Positions 1-7,984 of a stretch of DNA of 64,000 nt are shown here, in pieces. Position 1 is the stretch's first letter, and every line of letters starts with the position of its first letter. The stretch comes from Eubacterium multiforme (GTDB lineage Bacteria > Bacillota > Clostridia > Clostridiales > Clostridiaceae). Under the pieces are notes generated by a model. That model had not been told where the DNA came from. It saw only the letters and a program-made list of their open reading frames with translations, and did no database searches. The translations under genes and the position numbers were made by a program. The DNA lies in the NCBI RefSeq assembly GCF_030813415.1, contig NZ_JAUSUF010000001.1, forward strand, positions 62,001-126,000, written 5' to 3'.

Positions 1-90
1 CGCTGCTAAAGATGCATCTGCAATCCAAGCCATTCCACCTTGAAGTACTGGATATTTAATATTTAATATTTTGCAAACTCTATTACTCAT
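1..90 (-). CDS. fabK: Enoyl-ACP reductase II (FabK), N-terminal fragment
   Basis: Thirty codons of a gene that runs off the left edge of the window. The translation begins MSNRVCKILNIKYPVLQGGM and continues AWIADASLAA, the usual start of the FMN-dependent FabK / nitronate-monooxygenase family; the QGGMAWIAD stretch opens the flavin TIM barrel. An AGGAGGAAC ribosome-binding site lies just upstream. FabK performs the last reduction of each fatty-acid elongation cycle. Its position directly after acpP matches the fabT-fabH-acpP-fabK order known from streptococci and clostridia, which supports the call. Only the N-terminus can be judged here. Confidence 0.85.
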   Translation of the reverse strand, partial: MSNRVCKILNIKYPVLQGGMAWIADASLAA

Positions 91-140
91 TAAAGTTCCT
101 CCTAAAATTACTTATAAAACTTAATTTATCCATAATAAAT

Positions 141-171
141 AAAATCGGGCTTTAAATTAAGACCCGATTTT
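141..171 (-). terminator. Hairpin between acpP and fabK (terminator or attenuator)
   Basis: A 9-bp GC-containing stem (AAAATCGGG against CCCGATTTT) closes a 13-nt loop and is followed on the minus strand by a T-rich run. It sits about midway in the 149-bp acpP-fabK gap. It could end a short fabT-fabH-acpP transcript or reduce read-through into fabK. The DNA does not show which. Confidence 0.7.
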
Positions 172-239
172 ATTTTCAGAATATTCTGTTAACTCTGATT
201 AAAACTACTATGAGTAACAGATTGTAGCCTTAAAAATAA

Positions 240-464
240 TTAGTTATTCTTCTTTTTTTCAACATAGTCTACTGCATCTTTTATGCTCTTAATGCTTTCT
301 GCATCCTCTAATTGAATTCCAAACTTTTCTTCAATTTCAATTACAACTTGAAATAAATCAAGTGAATCTGCTCCTAAATCTTCAAATGTAGTATCCATTG
401 TTACTTCACTTTCATCTACTCCTAATTGTTCACAAACAACTTCTCTAATTTCTTCAAATATCAT
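240..464 (-). CDS. acpP: Acyl carrier protein
   Basis: A 74-residue acidic protein with the ACP signature GADSLD; the Ser of DSLD is the phosphopantetheine attachment site and lies about one third along the protein. It carries growing acyl chains between fatty-acid synthase enzymes in the cytoplasm. A longer reading frame starts 15 bases upstream, but that ATG is embedded in the GGAGGT ribosome-binding site. The ATG chosen here has an 8-nt spacing and gives the usual start [10 protein letters not shown]. It follows fabH by 48 bp and is probably co-transcribed with it. Confidence 0.95.
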   Translation of the reverse strand: MIFEEIREVVCEQLGVDESEVTMDTTFEDLGADSLDLFQVVIEIEEKFGIQLEDAESIKSIKDAVDYVEKKKNN

Positions 465-512
465 ATTTCTTACCTCCATAATTTACAAAAATCTATATAT
501 TTTAATTTATAA

Positions 513-1490
513 TTACCACTTAATTAATGTAGCACCACAAGTTAATCCTCCACCAAAAGCAACTAACACAATTAAATCTCCAGCCTTTAATTTTCCTTCC
601 TTATTTAAATCTGCTAGTGCTATTGGAACAGATGCTGATGATGTATTTCCAACTTTATTTAAGTTTGTATAAAACTTTTCACTTTCAAGATTAAGCTTTC
701 TTGCAGCATAATCTATTATTCTTAAATTAGCTTGATGAGGAATAATATAATCTACATCATCTAATATGTAGCCTGTATTTTCTAATACTTTATTTATAGA
801 AGTAACCATTGCCTTAGTAGCAAATTTAAATACTTCTCTTCCATTCATTTTAATATATTGATCTTTAATTTTTTCTTCCTTTACAAAAGGATTTATTACA
901 CTATTTGCTTCTGCAGTTAATGCATCTCCTTTATCTCCTTCTGAAATTGAATAGGTATTTATGATTCCACTTGCATCATCTTCAGATGCTTTTATGACAG
1001 CAGCTCCTCCGCCATCTCCAAAAAGTACGCAAGTACTTCTATCTTTCCAGTCAACAATTTTAGAAAGAGTTTCAGCTCCAACTATAAGGGCATTTTTATA
1101 TCTACCTGTTTTAAGTAAACTTTCCCCAACTTCTAATGCATAAATAAATCCTGTACATGCTGCATTAATATCAAAGGCTGTTGCATTTATAGCTCCTAAT
1201 TTCTTTTGAAGAATACATGCAACTGATGGAGTAAATGAATCTGGAGTAATAGTTGCAACTATTATTAAATCCAATTCATTACCTTCAATATTTGATGATG
1301 ATAGTGCAGCAATTGCTGATTTATAAGCAATACTTGATGTATCTTCACCTTCTGAAATCCTTCTTTCACAAATTCCTGTTCTTTCAATTATCCACTGATG
1401 ATTTGTTTCTACTAATTCACTTAAATCATCATTAGTAACTATTCTTGAAGGAATATAAGAACCTACACCTTTAATTTTTACTTTCTTCAT
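513..1490 (-). CDS. fabH: 3-oxoacyl-ACP synthase III (FabH)
   Basis: A 325-residue condensing enzyme of normal FabH length. The thiolase-fold catalytic triad is visible: Cys in DINAACTGF near residue 112, His in IIPHQANLRI, and Asn in VGNTSSASVP. FabH joins acetyl-CoA, or a branched starter, to malonyl-ACP and so starts fatty-acid synthesis. The GGGLTCGATLIKW C-terminus is typical. It lies 10 bp after the MarR-type regulator and before acpP, in one minus-strand operon. Confidence 0.95.
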   Translation of the reverse strand: MKKVKIKGVGSYIPSRIVTNDDLSELVETNHQWIIERTGICERRISEGEDTSSIAYKSAIAALSSSNIEGNELDLIIVATITPDSFTPSVACILQKKLGAINATAFDINAACTGFIYALEVGESLLKTGRYKNALIVGAETLSKIVDWKDRSTCVLFGDGGGAAVIKASEDDASGIINTYSISEGDKGDALTAEANSVINPFVKEEKIKDQYIKMNGREVFKFATKAMVTSINKVLENTGYILDDVDYIIPHQANLRIIDYAARKLNLESEKFYTNLNKVGNTSSASVPIALADLNKEGKLKAGDLIVLVAFGGGLTCGATLIKW

Positions 1491-1500
1491 GATTTTCTCC

Positions 1501-1953
1501 TTAATTACTTAAGTTATACTCCACTTTGAAGAACTCATTTAATCTTTCTAATGAGGACATAAGAACTTTTTCCTCATCTTCTGATAATCCTTTAATAGTT
1601 GCATTAATCATATCGCTATGGAATTTCTCATGTAATCTATACGCAAGCTTTCCTTTTTTAGTTAATTTAATTAAAACAACTCTTCTATCTTCTTCAATTC
1701 TTTTTCTCTCTACATATTCTTTTTTAATTAATTTATTAATTGCTGTTGTTAATGTTCCAACAGTAATTTTTAAATCTCCCGCTACTTCAGACATTGTTCT
1801 TTCTGTATACATTCCAATTGCTTCTATTGTATGTATTTCTGTTACGGATAAATCATTAATAACTCCTTGTTTTAATGCTCGCTCTTCAATTTGAAGTATA
1901 TCATTAAAAATTTGTACCAATAACTCATTTAATACTTTTTTATTTTTATCCAT
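1501..1953 (-). CDS. fabT: MarR-family fatty-acid regulator, FabT type
   Basis: A 150-residue MarR winged-helix protein. The recognition region (DLKITVGTLTTAINKLIKK) and the wing (RKRIEEDRRVVLIKLTKKG) are clear near residues 60-100. FabT represses fatty-acid synthesis genes when bound to acyl-ACP. The assignment rests on its place as first gene before fabH-acpP-fabK and on a perfect TTTGATTATCAAA-type operator in its own promoter. The ATG used here sits 8 nt after GGAGGA; an upstream in-frame GTG overlaps that site. The family call is certain and the FabT subtype is inferred mainly from context. Confidence 0.88.
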   Translation of the reverse strand: MDKNKKVLNELLVQIFNDILQIEERALKQGVINDLSVTEIHTIEAIGMYTERTMSEVAGDLKITVGTLTTAINKLIKKEYVERKRIEEDRRVVLIKLTKKGKLAYRLHEKFHSDMINATIKGLSEDEEKVLMSSLERLNEFFKVEYNLSN

Positions 1954-2046
1954 TAATAAATCCTCCACACTTTGTATATTCTATATATACTATAAATATT
2001 TTTAATGAATAAATCAATGGTGTCAAATATTTTATATTTCAAATTA

Positions 2047-2087
2047 TTTGATAATCAAACTATAATATAAACAAAGTACTTTGTCAA
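2047..2087 (-). promoter_or_regulatory. fabT operon promoter with FabT-like operator
   Basis: On the minus strand a consensus TTGACA (-35, 2082-2087) is followed after 17 bp by TATAGT (-10, 2059-2064). The perfect palindrome TTTGATTATCAAA covers 2047-2059, touching the -10 and lying over the expected start of transcription. This matches the published FabT box TTTGATNATCAAA and implies autorepression. A second 14-bp palindrome (ACAAAGTACTTTGT, 2071-2084) lies between the -35 and -10. Confidence 0.85.
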
Positions 2088-2169
2088 TAAAACATTTGCT
2101 TATTTTTAGAAAAAACTATGGTATTATTAGTTAATTTTTTATTAAGTAATATTAAATTTATGTATTAAT

Positions 2170-3006
2170 TTATTTAATTATACTTCCACTAAATCCTTCT
2201 ATAACTTCATTTCCTTCATTTTTTAAAATGTTAATAATCTTCTCTCCACTACAGTGACATAGAGAAAATTTTTTAATGTTTAATTTTTTAAAATCCTCTA
2301 AAACTTTCATATTTTCCTCTAAAGAATTCTTTGAAAGATGAATTCCTCCTATTACTTCAATTACTTTCTTTCCTATAATTTTTTGAACTTTTAAAATAAT
2401 ATTAATAATACCTGTATGAGCACAGCCAGTTATAAGTACTACTCCCTCTTCTTTTGCTATTATAAAAACTATTTCTTCTCTAAAATTATCACTTGTAGGT
2501 ATACCATTGTCTTTTCTATATAATATATCATCATAATCGTTAAGGTTTATTTCTTCTTCTTTAAAATTTTGCAAATTAGAAATTACATACATATTATTTC
2601 CAATTTTAAAAATATTATTTATTTCTTTATAATTTATTTTATTTTTTTTAAAAAATTTTTCATCAAAATTAATTCCTATATATTTTTCATAACCATTTTT
2701 TAAATGATATTTATTTGATCTATTAAAAAAATTAGCTCCAATTATAACCTTTGGTTTATTTTCCATATTATTAATAAACTCTTTAAAGCCTCCAGCATGG
2801 TCATAATGAGGATGACTTAAAATTATATAATCTATTTTTTCAAGGGGTAAGTTTAATTTATTAAAATTTGATAATGCCTTTTCTGTTTGTCCAGTATCAA
2901 ATAATATATTAAATCCTTCCTCTTCAATAAAATAACACAAACCATGTTCATTATTTAAATTGCTATTTTCTTTTTTATTATTTTCAATAACAGTTGTTAT
3001 TTTCAT
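2170..3006 (-). CDS. MBL-fold metallo-hydrolase
   Basis: A 278-residue metallo-beta-lactamase-fold protein. The dinuclear metal motif is intact as SHPHYDHAGG (His65, His67, Asp69, His70), with later metal-site candidates TGCAHTG and GGIHL. The overall layout resembles the subfamily annotated as dihydropterin / ribofuranosylaminobenzene phosphate synthase-like hydrolases. The substrate cannot be deduced. The gene stands alone between the fab promoter and the beta-lactamase-like gene. It has a good AGGAGGA site 9 nt before its ATG and no signal peptide, so it should be cytoplasmic. Confidence 0.85.
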   Translation of the reverse strand: MKITTVIENNKKENSNLNNEHGLCYFIEEEGFNILFDTGQTEKALSNFNKLNLPLEKIDYIILSHPHYDHAGGFKEFINNMENKPKVIIGANFFNRSNKYHLKNGYEKYIGINFDEKFFKKNKINYKEINNIFKIGNNMYVISNLQNFKEEEINLNDYDDILYRKDNGIPTSDNFREEIVFIIAKEEGVVLITGCAHTGIINIILKVQKIIGKKVIEVIGGIHLSKNSLEENMKVLEDFKKLNIKKFSLCHCSGEKIINILKNEGNEVIEGFSGSIIK

Positions 3007-3034
3007 AAATTTAATCCTCCTATACTAAAAATTA

Positions 3035-3077
3035 AAGGCAAAATGATACACTTATATAATATTTTATCACCTGCCTT
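3035..3077 (-). terminator. Imperfect terminator after the beta-lactamase-like gene
   Basis: AAGGC...GCCTT with inner TGATA/TATCA pairs forms an imperfect stem just downstream of the 3092-4099 gene on the minus strand, followed by a T-rich stretch. The central pairs are mismatched, so strength is uncertain. Confidence 0.45.
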
Positions 3078-3091
3078 CTTATTTATTACTT

Positions 3092-4099
3092 CTATTTATT
3101 TTTATATTTATCTTCTATTTCTTTAATCTTTTCTTTATGGTTACTTTCTATATTACAAACTTTCTTTTCGCTTTCTCTATGTATGTCATATATTTTTTTA
3201 GATAATTCTGATATTGTTTTATCTGCACTTAACAATTTATTTTCTGTATATATAGTTAGTATGTAAGGCCTTTTAGTAAATATTATTCCAGTATCATGAA
3301 CACAGGATTTATAATCTCCTATTTTGTGAGCACATACTTCATGTGGTATATTTTTATCTAATCTATCATGAAATACTGTATTTTTCATGTTTTTAATTAT
3401 ATCATCATACATTGGATTCTTTTTAGGATTATTATATAACCTTTCTAAAATAAGTCCTTGTTGCTTTGCTGTTATATAATTTCCTCCATGTTTTTTCTTT
3501 TCACCACATATATTTTCTATGTATTTATCAAGATTTCCAGCTGACCTAAGTAACATATGTGTTGCAATATTATCTGAATAAACAATTGCTAGTTTCATTA
3601 GTTCTGTATACTTAATAGGTTTTCTAAGTTTAGAAGTATTTCCTTGCAAAACTCCACAACCCTCTTCATAATCACTACTTATATATCTTACACTTCCATT
3701 TTTAGAAAGCTTTCCTTCATGAATCTTATCTGCTATATCCATAACTAATGAAACTTTTATTGTGCTAGCTGCAAGAAAGGACTTGTCTCCATTATGTTCA
3801 TATGTATTATTTGAAACTAAATCTTTATAATAAATTCCATAATCCTTTGAATCCTTTACATATTCATTTATTGTATCCTTAACCTCTGTAAATTCTTTAT
3901 CATAAACTACTTTTATTTCCTTGTCTTTTTTTATTTTTTCTTCATCTTTTAATTTACTACATTGATTAATAGTATTTTTTTTGAATTCATACTTTTTAGG
4001 AGTGGCAAAAAACTTTACTCCTTTAGCTCTTCCTAAAATAATAATTAAAGATACTGCAGTTATTGTGGATATTGTTAATATTCTCCTTCTTTTTTCCAT
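3092..4099 (-). CDS. Membrane-anchored class A beta-lactamase-like serine hydrolase
   Basis: A 335-residue protein with an N-terminal anchor (about residues 7-24) after a basic MEKRRR start, so the domain is probably extracytoplasmic. The penicillin-binding/beta-lactamase motifs are present: STIK (Ser112-Lys115), SDN (175-177) and HKIG in place of KTG (258-261). It ends with a charged, coiled-coil-like tail from about residue 296. I see no clear counterpart of the class A Glu166. It may therefore be a wall-related or inactive homologue rather than a resistance enzyme. It is an isolated gene with a strong GGAGGAG site. Confidence 0.75.
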   Translation of the reverse strand: MEKRRRILTISTITAVSLIIILGRAKGVKFFATPKKYEFKKNTINQCSKLKDEEKIKKDKEIKVVYDKEFTEVKDTINEYVKDSKDYGIYYKDLVSNNTYEHNGDKSFLAASTIKVSLVMDIADKIHEGKLSKNGSVRYISSDYEEGCGVLQGNTSKLRKPIKYTELMKLAIVYSDNIATHMLLRSAGNLDKYIENICGEKKKHGGNYITAKQQGLILERLYNNPKKNPMYDDIIKNMKNTVFHDRLDKNIPHEVCAHKIGDYKSCVHDTGIIFTKRPYILTIYTENKLLSADKTISELSKKIYDIHRESEKKVCNIESNHKEKIKEIEDKYKNK

Positions 4100-4157
4100 A
4101 TTATCTCCTCCAATTATATTATATCAAAAAATTTGACAAAAAATATAATTTAACATA

Positions 4158-4194
4158 AAAATAACCTATGCATTTAAAATACATAGGTTATTTT
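4158..4194 (-). terminator. Terminator after the purine permease
   Basis: A perfect 13-bp stem AAAATAACCTATG / CATAGGTTATTTT lies directly after the permease stop codon on the minus strand, with T-rich flanks. Confidence 0.85.
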
Positions 4195-4196
4195 TA

Positions 4197-5591
4197 TTAA
4201 TCTGGCATAAGAACAAATCTTAAAATAAATAATACTGCAAATATGTATAAAAGTTTATGTACTTCTTTACCTTTTCCTGTAGCTATCTTTCCTATTGGAT
4301 AGAAAATCATTCCTATTGCAATTCCATTAGCTATTGAATAAGTAAAAGGCATCATTGCTATAGTAAAGAATGCTGGAACTGCTTCAGTAAAATCTGAAAA
4401 ATCAATTTGAGTAACTGCACTCATCATAAGTATACCAACAATAATTAAAGCTGGTGCTGTTGCACTTTGAGGCACTATTCCAACTAATCCACTAAAAAAT
4501 AATGATAATATAAGCATTATGCTTACTACAACATTTGAAAGCCCTGTTCTTGCTCCTGCTGCTATTCCAGATGCTGATTCAACTACTGTTGCAAGAGTTG
4601 TTGTTCCAAGTATAGCACCACAAGTTGTTCCAACTGCATCAGAAGTAAGAGCCTTTCTTAAATTTTTAACTTCTCCATCAGCTTCAATCATACCAGAACT
4701 TTGAGCTGTTCCAAGTAATGTGCCAATTGTATCAAAAAGATCTACTAAACTTAATGTAATTACAACCATAAATACAGTAAGTAAAGCTCCTAAAACTCCA
4801 CCACCGTTACTTGTTAATAATCCCTTTAAATCCATTGCAAAAAATGTGCTTCCTATAGTCGGCATTGAAAAAATCTTCATTCCTTGAAGATTTGTAACAC
4901 CCATTGGAATCCCTATTAATGTTGTAACAATTATTCCAATAAGCATTGCACCTGTAACTCTTTTAGCCATAAGAATAACTCCAATTATTAATCCTATTAT
5001 AGTTAAAATAACTGCTTTGTTAGTAAAATCTCCAAAGGCTACTAAAGTTCCTTCATTTGCAACAACTATTCCACCACTTTTTAATCCTATTAAAGCAATA
5101 AAAAGCCCTATACCTGCTGTTATTGCAAACTTTAAATTTTTAGGAATTGCCTGTACTATCTTTTCTCTAATAGACGTTAAAGTAATAATTATAAATAAAA
5201 TTCCTGAAATAAATACTGCTGCTAATCCCTGTTGCCATGAGAAATTTAATTTTAAACATATGTTATAAGCAAAAAAAGATACTAGACCTAATCCTGGTGC
5301 TAACACAAAGGGTAAATTAGCATGAAATGCCATTATTAATGTTCCAACAGCTGCTGCTATACAAACAGATGCAAAAGCAGATGCAATAATTGGATCATGA
5401 GCCATTGTAAGATTTGCTGCTGCATCCCCTTTAAGTCCTGCTGAATTCATTCCTCCCATCTTTAATATGTTTGGAATTACTAAAAGTGCATATGCAAAAG
5501 TAACAAAGGTTGTTAATCCTCCAATTATTTCTGTCTTCACATTTGTTTTGTTTTCTTTAAGTTTAAATACTTTTTCTATAATGTTTTTCAT
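4197..5591 (-). CDS. NCS2-family guanine/hypoxanthine permease
   Basis: A 464-residue membrane protein with about 12-14 hydrophobic segments. The opening TEIIGGLTTFVTFAYALLVI and the later GTTTLATVVESASGIAAGAR belong to the AzgA/PbuG branch of nucleobase:cation symporters, of normal length. It imports purine bases, most likely guanine or hypoxanthine. The substrate is supported by the guanine-type riboswitch in its leader. It forms a single-gene unit: riboswitch, leader terminator, gene, terminator. Confidence 0.9.
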   Translation of the reverse strand: MKNIIEKVFKLKENKTNVKTEIIGGLTTFVTFAYALLVIPNILKMGGMNSAGLKGDAAANLTMAHDPIIASAFASVCIAAAVGTLIMAFHANLPFVLAPGLGLVSFFAYNICLKLNFSWQQGLAAVFISGILFIIITLTSIREKIVQAIPKNLKFAITAGIGLFIALIGLKSGGIVVANEGTLVAFGDFTNKAVILTIIGLIIGVILMAKRVTGAMLIGIIVTTLIGIPMGVTNLQGMKIFSMPTIGSTFFAMDLKGLLTSNGGGVLGALLTVFMVVITLSLVDLFDTIGTLLGTAQSSGMIEADGEVKNLRKALTSDAVGTTCGAILGTTTLATVVESASGIAAGARTGLSNVVVSIMLILSLFFSGLVGIVPQSATAPALIIVGILMMSAVTQIDFSDFTEAVPAFFTIAMMPFTYSIANGIAIGMIFYPIGKIATGKGKEVHKLLYIFAVLFILRFVLMPD

Positions 5592-5622
5592 TACTGTCCT
5601 CCATTTTTTATTTTAAAACAAA

Positions 5623-5659
5623 AAAACTAGTAGGTTTTAGATAAACCAATACTAGTTTT
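5623..5659 (-). terminator. Riboswitch-controlled leader terminator
   Basis: A 10-bp stem AAAACTAGTA / TACTAGTTTT followed on the minus strand by a T run, between the purine aptamer and the permease start. It is the expression platform: ligand binding to the aptamer should favour this hairpin and stop transcription. An alternative stem can form between TTCAC at the aptamer's 3' side and GTGAA downstream. Confidence 0.85.
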
Positions 5660-5679
5660 AAAATTCACTTTGTTTTTTA

Positions 5680-5747
5680 CCCATAGTGAAAAAATTAATG
5701 GTTTTCTCATAGAAACATCTGAACCTTATTATCAGACTTATATGGGG
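5680..5747 (-). promoter_or_regulatory. Guanine-type purine riboswitch aptamer
   Basis: On the minus strand P1 is CCCATA / TATGGG. P2 is TCTG/CAGA with loop L2 containing GG. The hallmark GTTTCTA joins P2 to P3, and L3 contains ACCATTAA, close to the consensus ACCNTAAA whose CC pairs with L2. The 3' junction reads ACTATG; the C at the base-recognition position predicts guanine or hypoxanthine binding, whereas adenine switches have ATTATG. It lies directly upstream of the NCS2 permease. Confidence 0.92.
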
Positions 5748-5808
5748 CTATATTCTTTTCCAACTATTATACTATAATGCTATAGGATTTTTCAATGTAA
5801 TTATTTTC

Positions 5809-6225
5809 CTAAAGCAAATATAATGTAAGTGCAAATGCGAAAAATAATATTGCTAATACAACTAAAATTATAGGAAGCCTGAAAAATTCCATTTTTTCAT
5901 CTACATAAAAATCCTTAGTCTTCTTTCTATTGTAAACGATTTTAATTTTATCTCCAATCGCTAAAGCTTTTTCACCTTTAATATCGTTATGAACAAAGGT
6001 TATCTTCTCTCCATCTAAAGTAGTAAATTCAATTACAGGTCTATACAAAGTTATAAATGTAGCTTGATTAAACTCATCTAATATAGCTTCATTACATTCT
6101 TTAATATCTATTACCTTTCCTAATACCCTTATTCCATTTTTATAAACTTTATATTTAATAAAAAATAAAACTACTGAAATCACAAGTAATAAAATACCTA
6201 TAATTAATAAAACATGAGCTTCCAT
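5809..6225 (-). CDS. DUF3592-like membrane protein
   Basis: A 138-residue protein with one hydrophobic segment at each end (about residues 5-23 and 115-137) enclosing a soluble beta-rich domain with VIEFTTLDGEKITF and IGDKIKIVYN. This layout fits the DUF3592 family, whose function is not known. The central domain's side of the membrane cannot be assigned. The gene is unlinked to its neighbours and has a GGAGGGA site. Confidence 0.7.
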   Translation of the reverse strand: MEAHVLLIIGILLLVISVVLFFIKYKVYKNGIRVLGKVIDIKECNEAILDEFNQATFITLYRPVIEFTTLDGEKITFVHNDIKGEKALAIGDKIKIVYNRKKTKDFYVDEKMEFFRLPIILVVLAILFFAFALTLYLL

Positions 6226-6312
6226 TTTTCTCCCTCCATTATAGCAAAATAATATTTAATACATCATATGTTGTTATTTTGCATAATGTGAAAAATATAA
6301 TTAAAGCCATGT

Positions 6313-6420
6313 TTTAAATGGTGTTGTTTTTAGATAGCCCTACAAAGACTTACTTAATTACAAAAAAATTTTGTATTAAGCTGATCTTACAGTTCTATCT
6401 AAAACAAACACTAATTTAAA
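6313..6420. repeat. Palindromic repeat element, copy A
   Basis: Inverted arms of about 25 bp (6313-6337 and 6395-6420) differ by one gap and one or two bases and end in TTTTAGATAG / CTATCTAAAA. They enclose an inner stem CTTAATtACAAAA / TTTTGTATTAAG. The arm sequence is shared with the element at 17023-17103: TTGTTTTTAGATAG, and CTAATTTAAA preceded by ACAA. It does not follow a gene end in the usual terminator position. It looks like a small dispersed palindromic element or a structured RNA. Confidence 0.65.
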
Positions 6421-6429
6421 TATAAAATT

Positions 6430-7314
6430 TTATATATTTAAATTACTTTTATAATACTTTATAATTTCTCTAACTTCTGAATGAACTTCTTTAAATCTAT
6501 ATCCACCAATTCCTATTATATTTTTTATATTCATTGTTAGATTCATCCACTTATTATAAGGGGAAGTTTCTTCCCTATCTTCCTTTTTATCTACAATTGC
6601 TTCAGTTTTAAATTCATCTTCAATAGAATTTAAAATTTCTTTTAAACTTATCTTGCCAAAACAGGCTGCATTTATTGGAGAATGTATATCTTTATCTAAA
6701 AGCCAAGCTAAAAATACTCCTGCTTCATTTTGGGTTATCATATTCATATAAGAACTTAATTTAGTAGAATAGATAGTTTCTCCATTTTTTACTTCTTTAA
6801 TATATGTTAAAAGCCTTTCTGTATAATCATCTTTTCCTATAACTACAGGAAATCTAACAGCTATTACTTTAAACTTAGCATTTTTATATGTTACAGCTTC
6901 CATTAATCTTTTGCCTTCTCCATATGAAAAATCTTCTCTTTCTCCCATAACTATATTATATTTATTTGGATTAAAACATTTTTCACTTATATTATTTCCA
7001 TAATTATATACAGCTATTGAAGAAACAACTATATATTTATTAGTCTTTCCTTCTAAAACTTTGCACATTCTCATTCCATCATTTGGACTATATGAAATAG
7101 TATCATAAACTACATCATATTTTTTACCTTTTAAGGAGTTTATTAAAGCGTTTTCATCTCTTTTATCTACAATTATACGCTTAACTTTATCTTTAAAATC
7201 ATCCTTTCTTCTTCCCCTTGTTGCTATTGTTACCTCATGTCCATTAATTAAAAGCTCTTTTACAAGCTCCTTTCCAAAAAACCTCGTCCCACCAAATACC
7301 AACACTCTACTCAT
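6430..7314 (-). CDS. NAD(P)-dependent epimerase/reductase-like protein
   Basis: A 294-residue extended short-chain dehydrogenase. The Rossmann start is VLVFGGTRFFGKELV (nucleotide-binding GGTRFFG near residues 8-14), and VSSIAVYNYG matches the catalytic Ser/Tyr region. It has a normal C-terminal substrate-binding half. The family acts on nucleotide sugars or related carbonyl compounds; the substrate is unknown. It is a single gene with a weak ribosome-binding site. The nearest downstream feature is palindromic repeat copy A. Confidence 0.82.
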   Translation of the reverse strand: MSRVLVFGGTRFFGKELVKELLINGHEVTIATRGRRKDDFKDKVKRIIVDKRDENALINSLKGKKYDVVYDTISYSPNDGMRMCKVLEGKTNKYIVVSSIAVYNYGNNISEKCFNPNKYNIVMGEREDFSYGEGKRLMEAVTYKNAKFKVIAVRFPVVIGKDDYTERLLTYIKEVKNGETIYSTKLSSYMNMITQNEAGVFLAWLLDKDIHSPINAACFGKISLKEILNSIEDEFKTEAIVDKKEDREETSPYNKWMNLTMNIKNIIGIGGYRFKEVHSEVREIIKYYKSNLNI

Positions 7315-7419
7315 AGCAAAAATCCTTTCAAATTAATATAATAATAAAAATCTCATATCTTGCTTAATTATATGATAACATATGTAAATATATTATCCAA
7401 TTAACAAAGTAACTTATAT

Positions 7420-7452
7420 AAAAAGCAACTCAAAATATTTGAGCTGCTTTTT
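7420..7452 (-). terminator. Terminator overlapping the stop of the 73-aa membrane protein
   Basis: Stem AAAAAGCA-CTCAAA / TTTGAG-TGCTTTTT with a T run on the minus strand. Its right arm reaches the stop codon of the upstream small membrane protein. Confidence 0.8.
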
Positions 7453-7672
7453 AAAATAAGAAATATTCAATAATCATTTTAAATGAAAGAAGTATAACAA
7501 TTGGAACAAGTATAACAGATAAAATCATGTATCTGCTTGCTTTTTTATTTATTTCTCTTAATTTATCTTCATCACAATTTTCTCTTTTTGCCTTTTTAAA
7601 TGTAACTATAGACATTATAAAAAATGTAATCATAACTATAATAATAATTGCTAATAAAACTAATGTTAGCAT
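7451..7672 (-). CDS. Small two-TM membrane protein, paralogue 1
   Basis: A 73-residue protein: hydrophobic helix at residues 1-24, a charged hinge (FKKAKRENCDEDKLREINKKA), then a second helix from about residue 49. It shares KKAxxYMIxSVILVPI with the 70-residue protein at 7984-8196, so the two are paralogues. Function unknown. No domain is recognised. It has a GGAGGGA site and its own terminator. Confidence 0.75.
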   Translation of the reverse strand: MLTLVLLAIIIIVMITFFIMSIVTFKKAKRENCDEDKLREINKKASRYMILSVILVPIVILLSFKMIIEYFLF

Positions 7673-7811
7673 AATATAATCCCTCCTAACCTATACCTAC
7701 ATATTATCATATTTTCACTTAAATTTTAAATCTTATATTTAAATCTAGAGTATTTTTTTCATATGTTGTAGAATGTATAATATATTAATTTAATAAACTA
7801 GGAGGTATCTT

Positions 7812-7940
7812 ATGAAACCATTATTATATTTAGTAGTTGGACTACCTTTAATATTTGTAATTATTTTAATTACCCATAATGTTATTAAAATAAAAAAATC
7901 TAGAGATGAAGCTTTAAATAAGAAAAATAATATAAAATAA
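7812..7940 (+). CDS. 42-residue single-TM small protein
   Basis: A short gene between the two paralogous small membrane proteins but on the opposite strand. It starts with ATG 7 nt after AGGAGG and encodes MKPLLYLVVGLPLIFVIILI followed by a basic tail (KIKKSRDEALNKKNNIK). A consensus -10 TATAAT is at 7776-7781, and a strong bidirectional terminator follows at once. Promoter, ribosome-binding site, open frame and terminator together support a real gene despite its length. Function unknown; membrane location is inferred from the hydrophobic helix at residues 4-20. Confidence 0.65.
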   Translation: MKPLLYLVVGLPLIFVIILITHNVIKIKKSRDEALNKKNNIK

Positions 7941-7984
7941 AAAATGAAACCCTACTAAATTTATTATTAATAGGGTTTCATTTT
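7941..7984. terminator. Bidirectional terminator between convergent small genes
   Basis: Perfect 13-bp stem AAAATGAAACCCT / AGGGTTTCATTTT with A and T runs on both sides. It serves the plus-strand 42-aa gene and the minus-strand 70-aa gene. Confidence 0.88.

Noticed and set aside
961..1143. Plus-strand frame opposite fabH, one of many frames of 60-120 codons antisense to strong genes
   Set aside because: These frames lie fully inside well-supported genes on the other strand, lack ribosome-binding sites and have no recognisable protein features.
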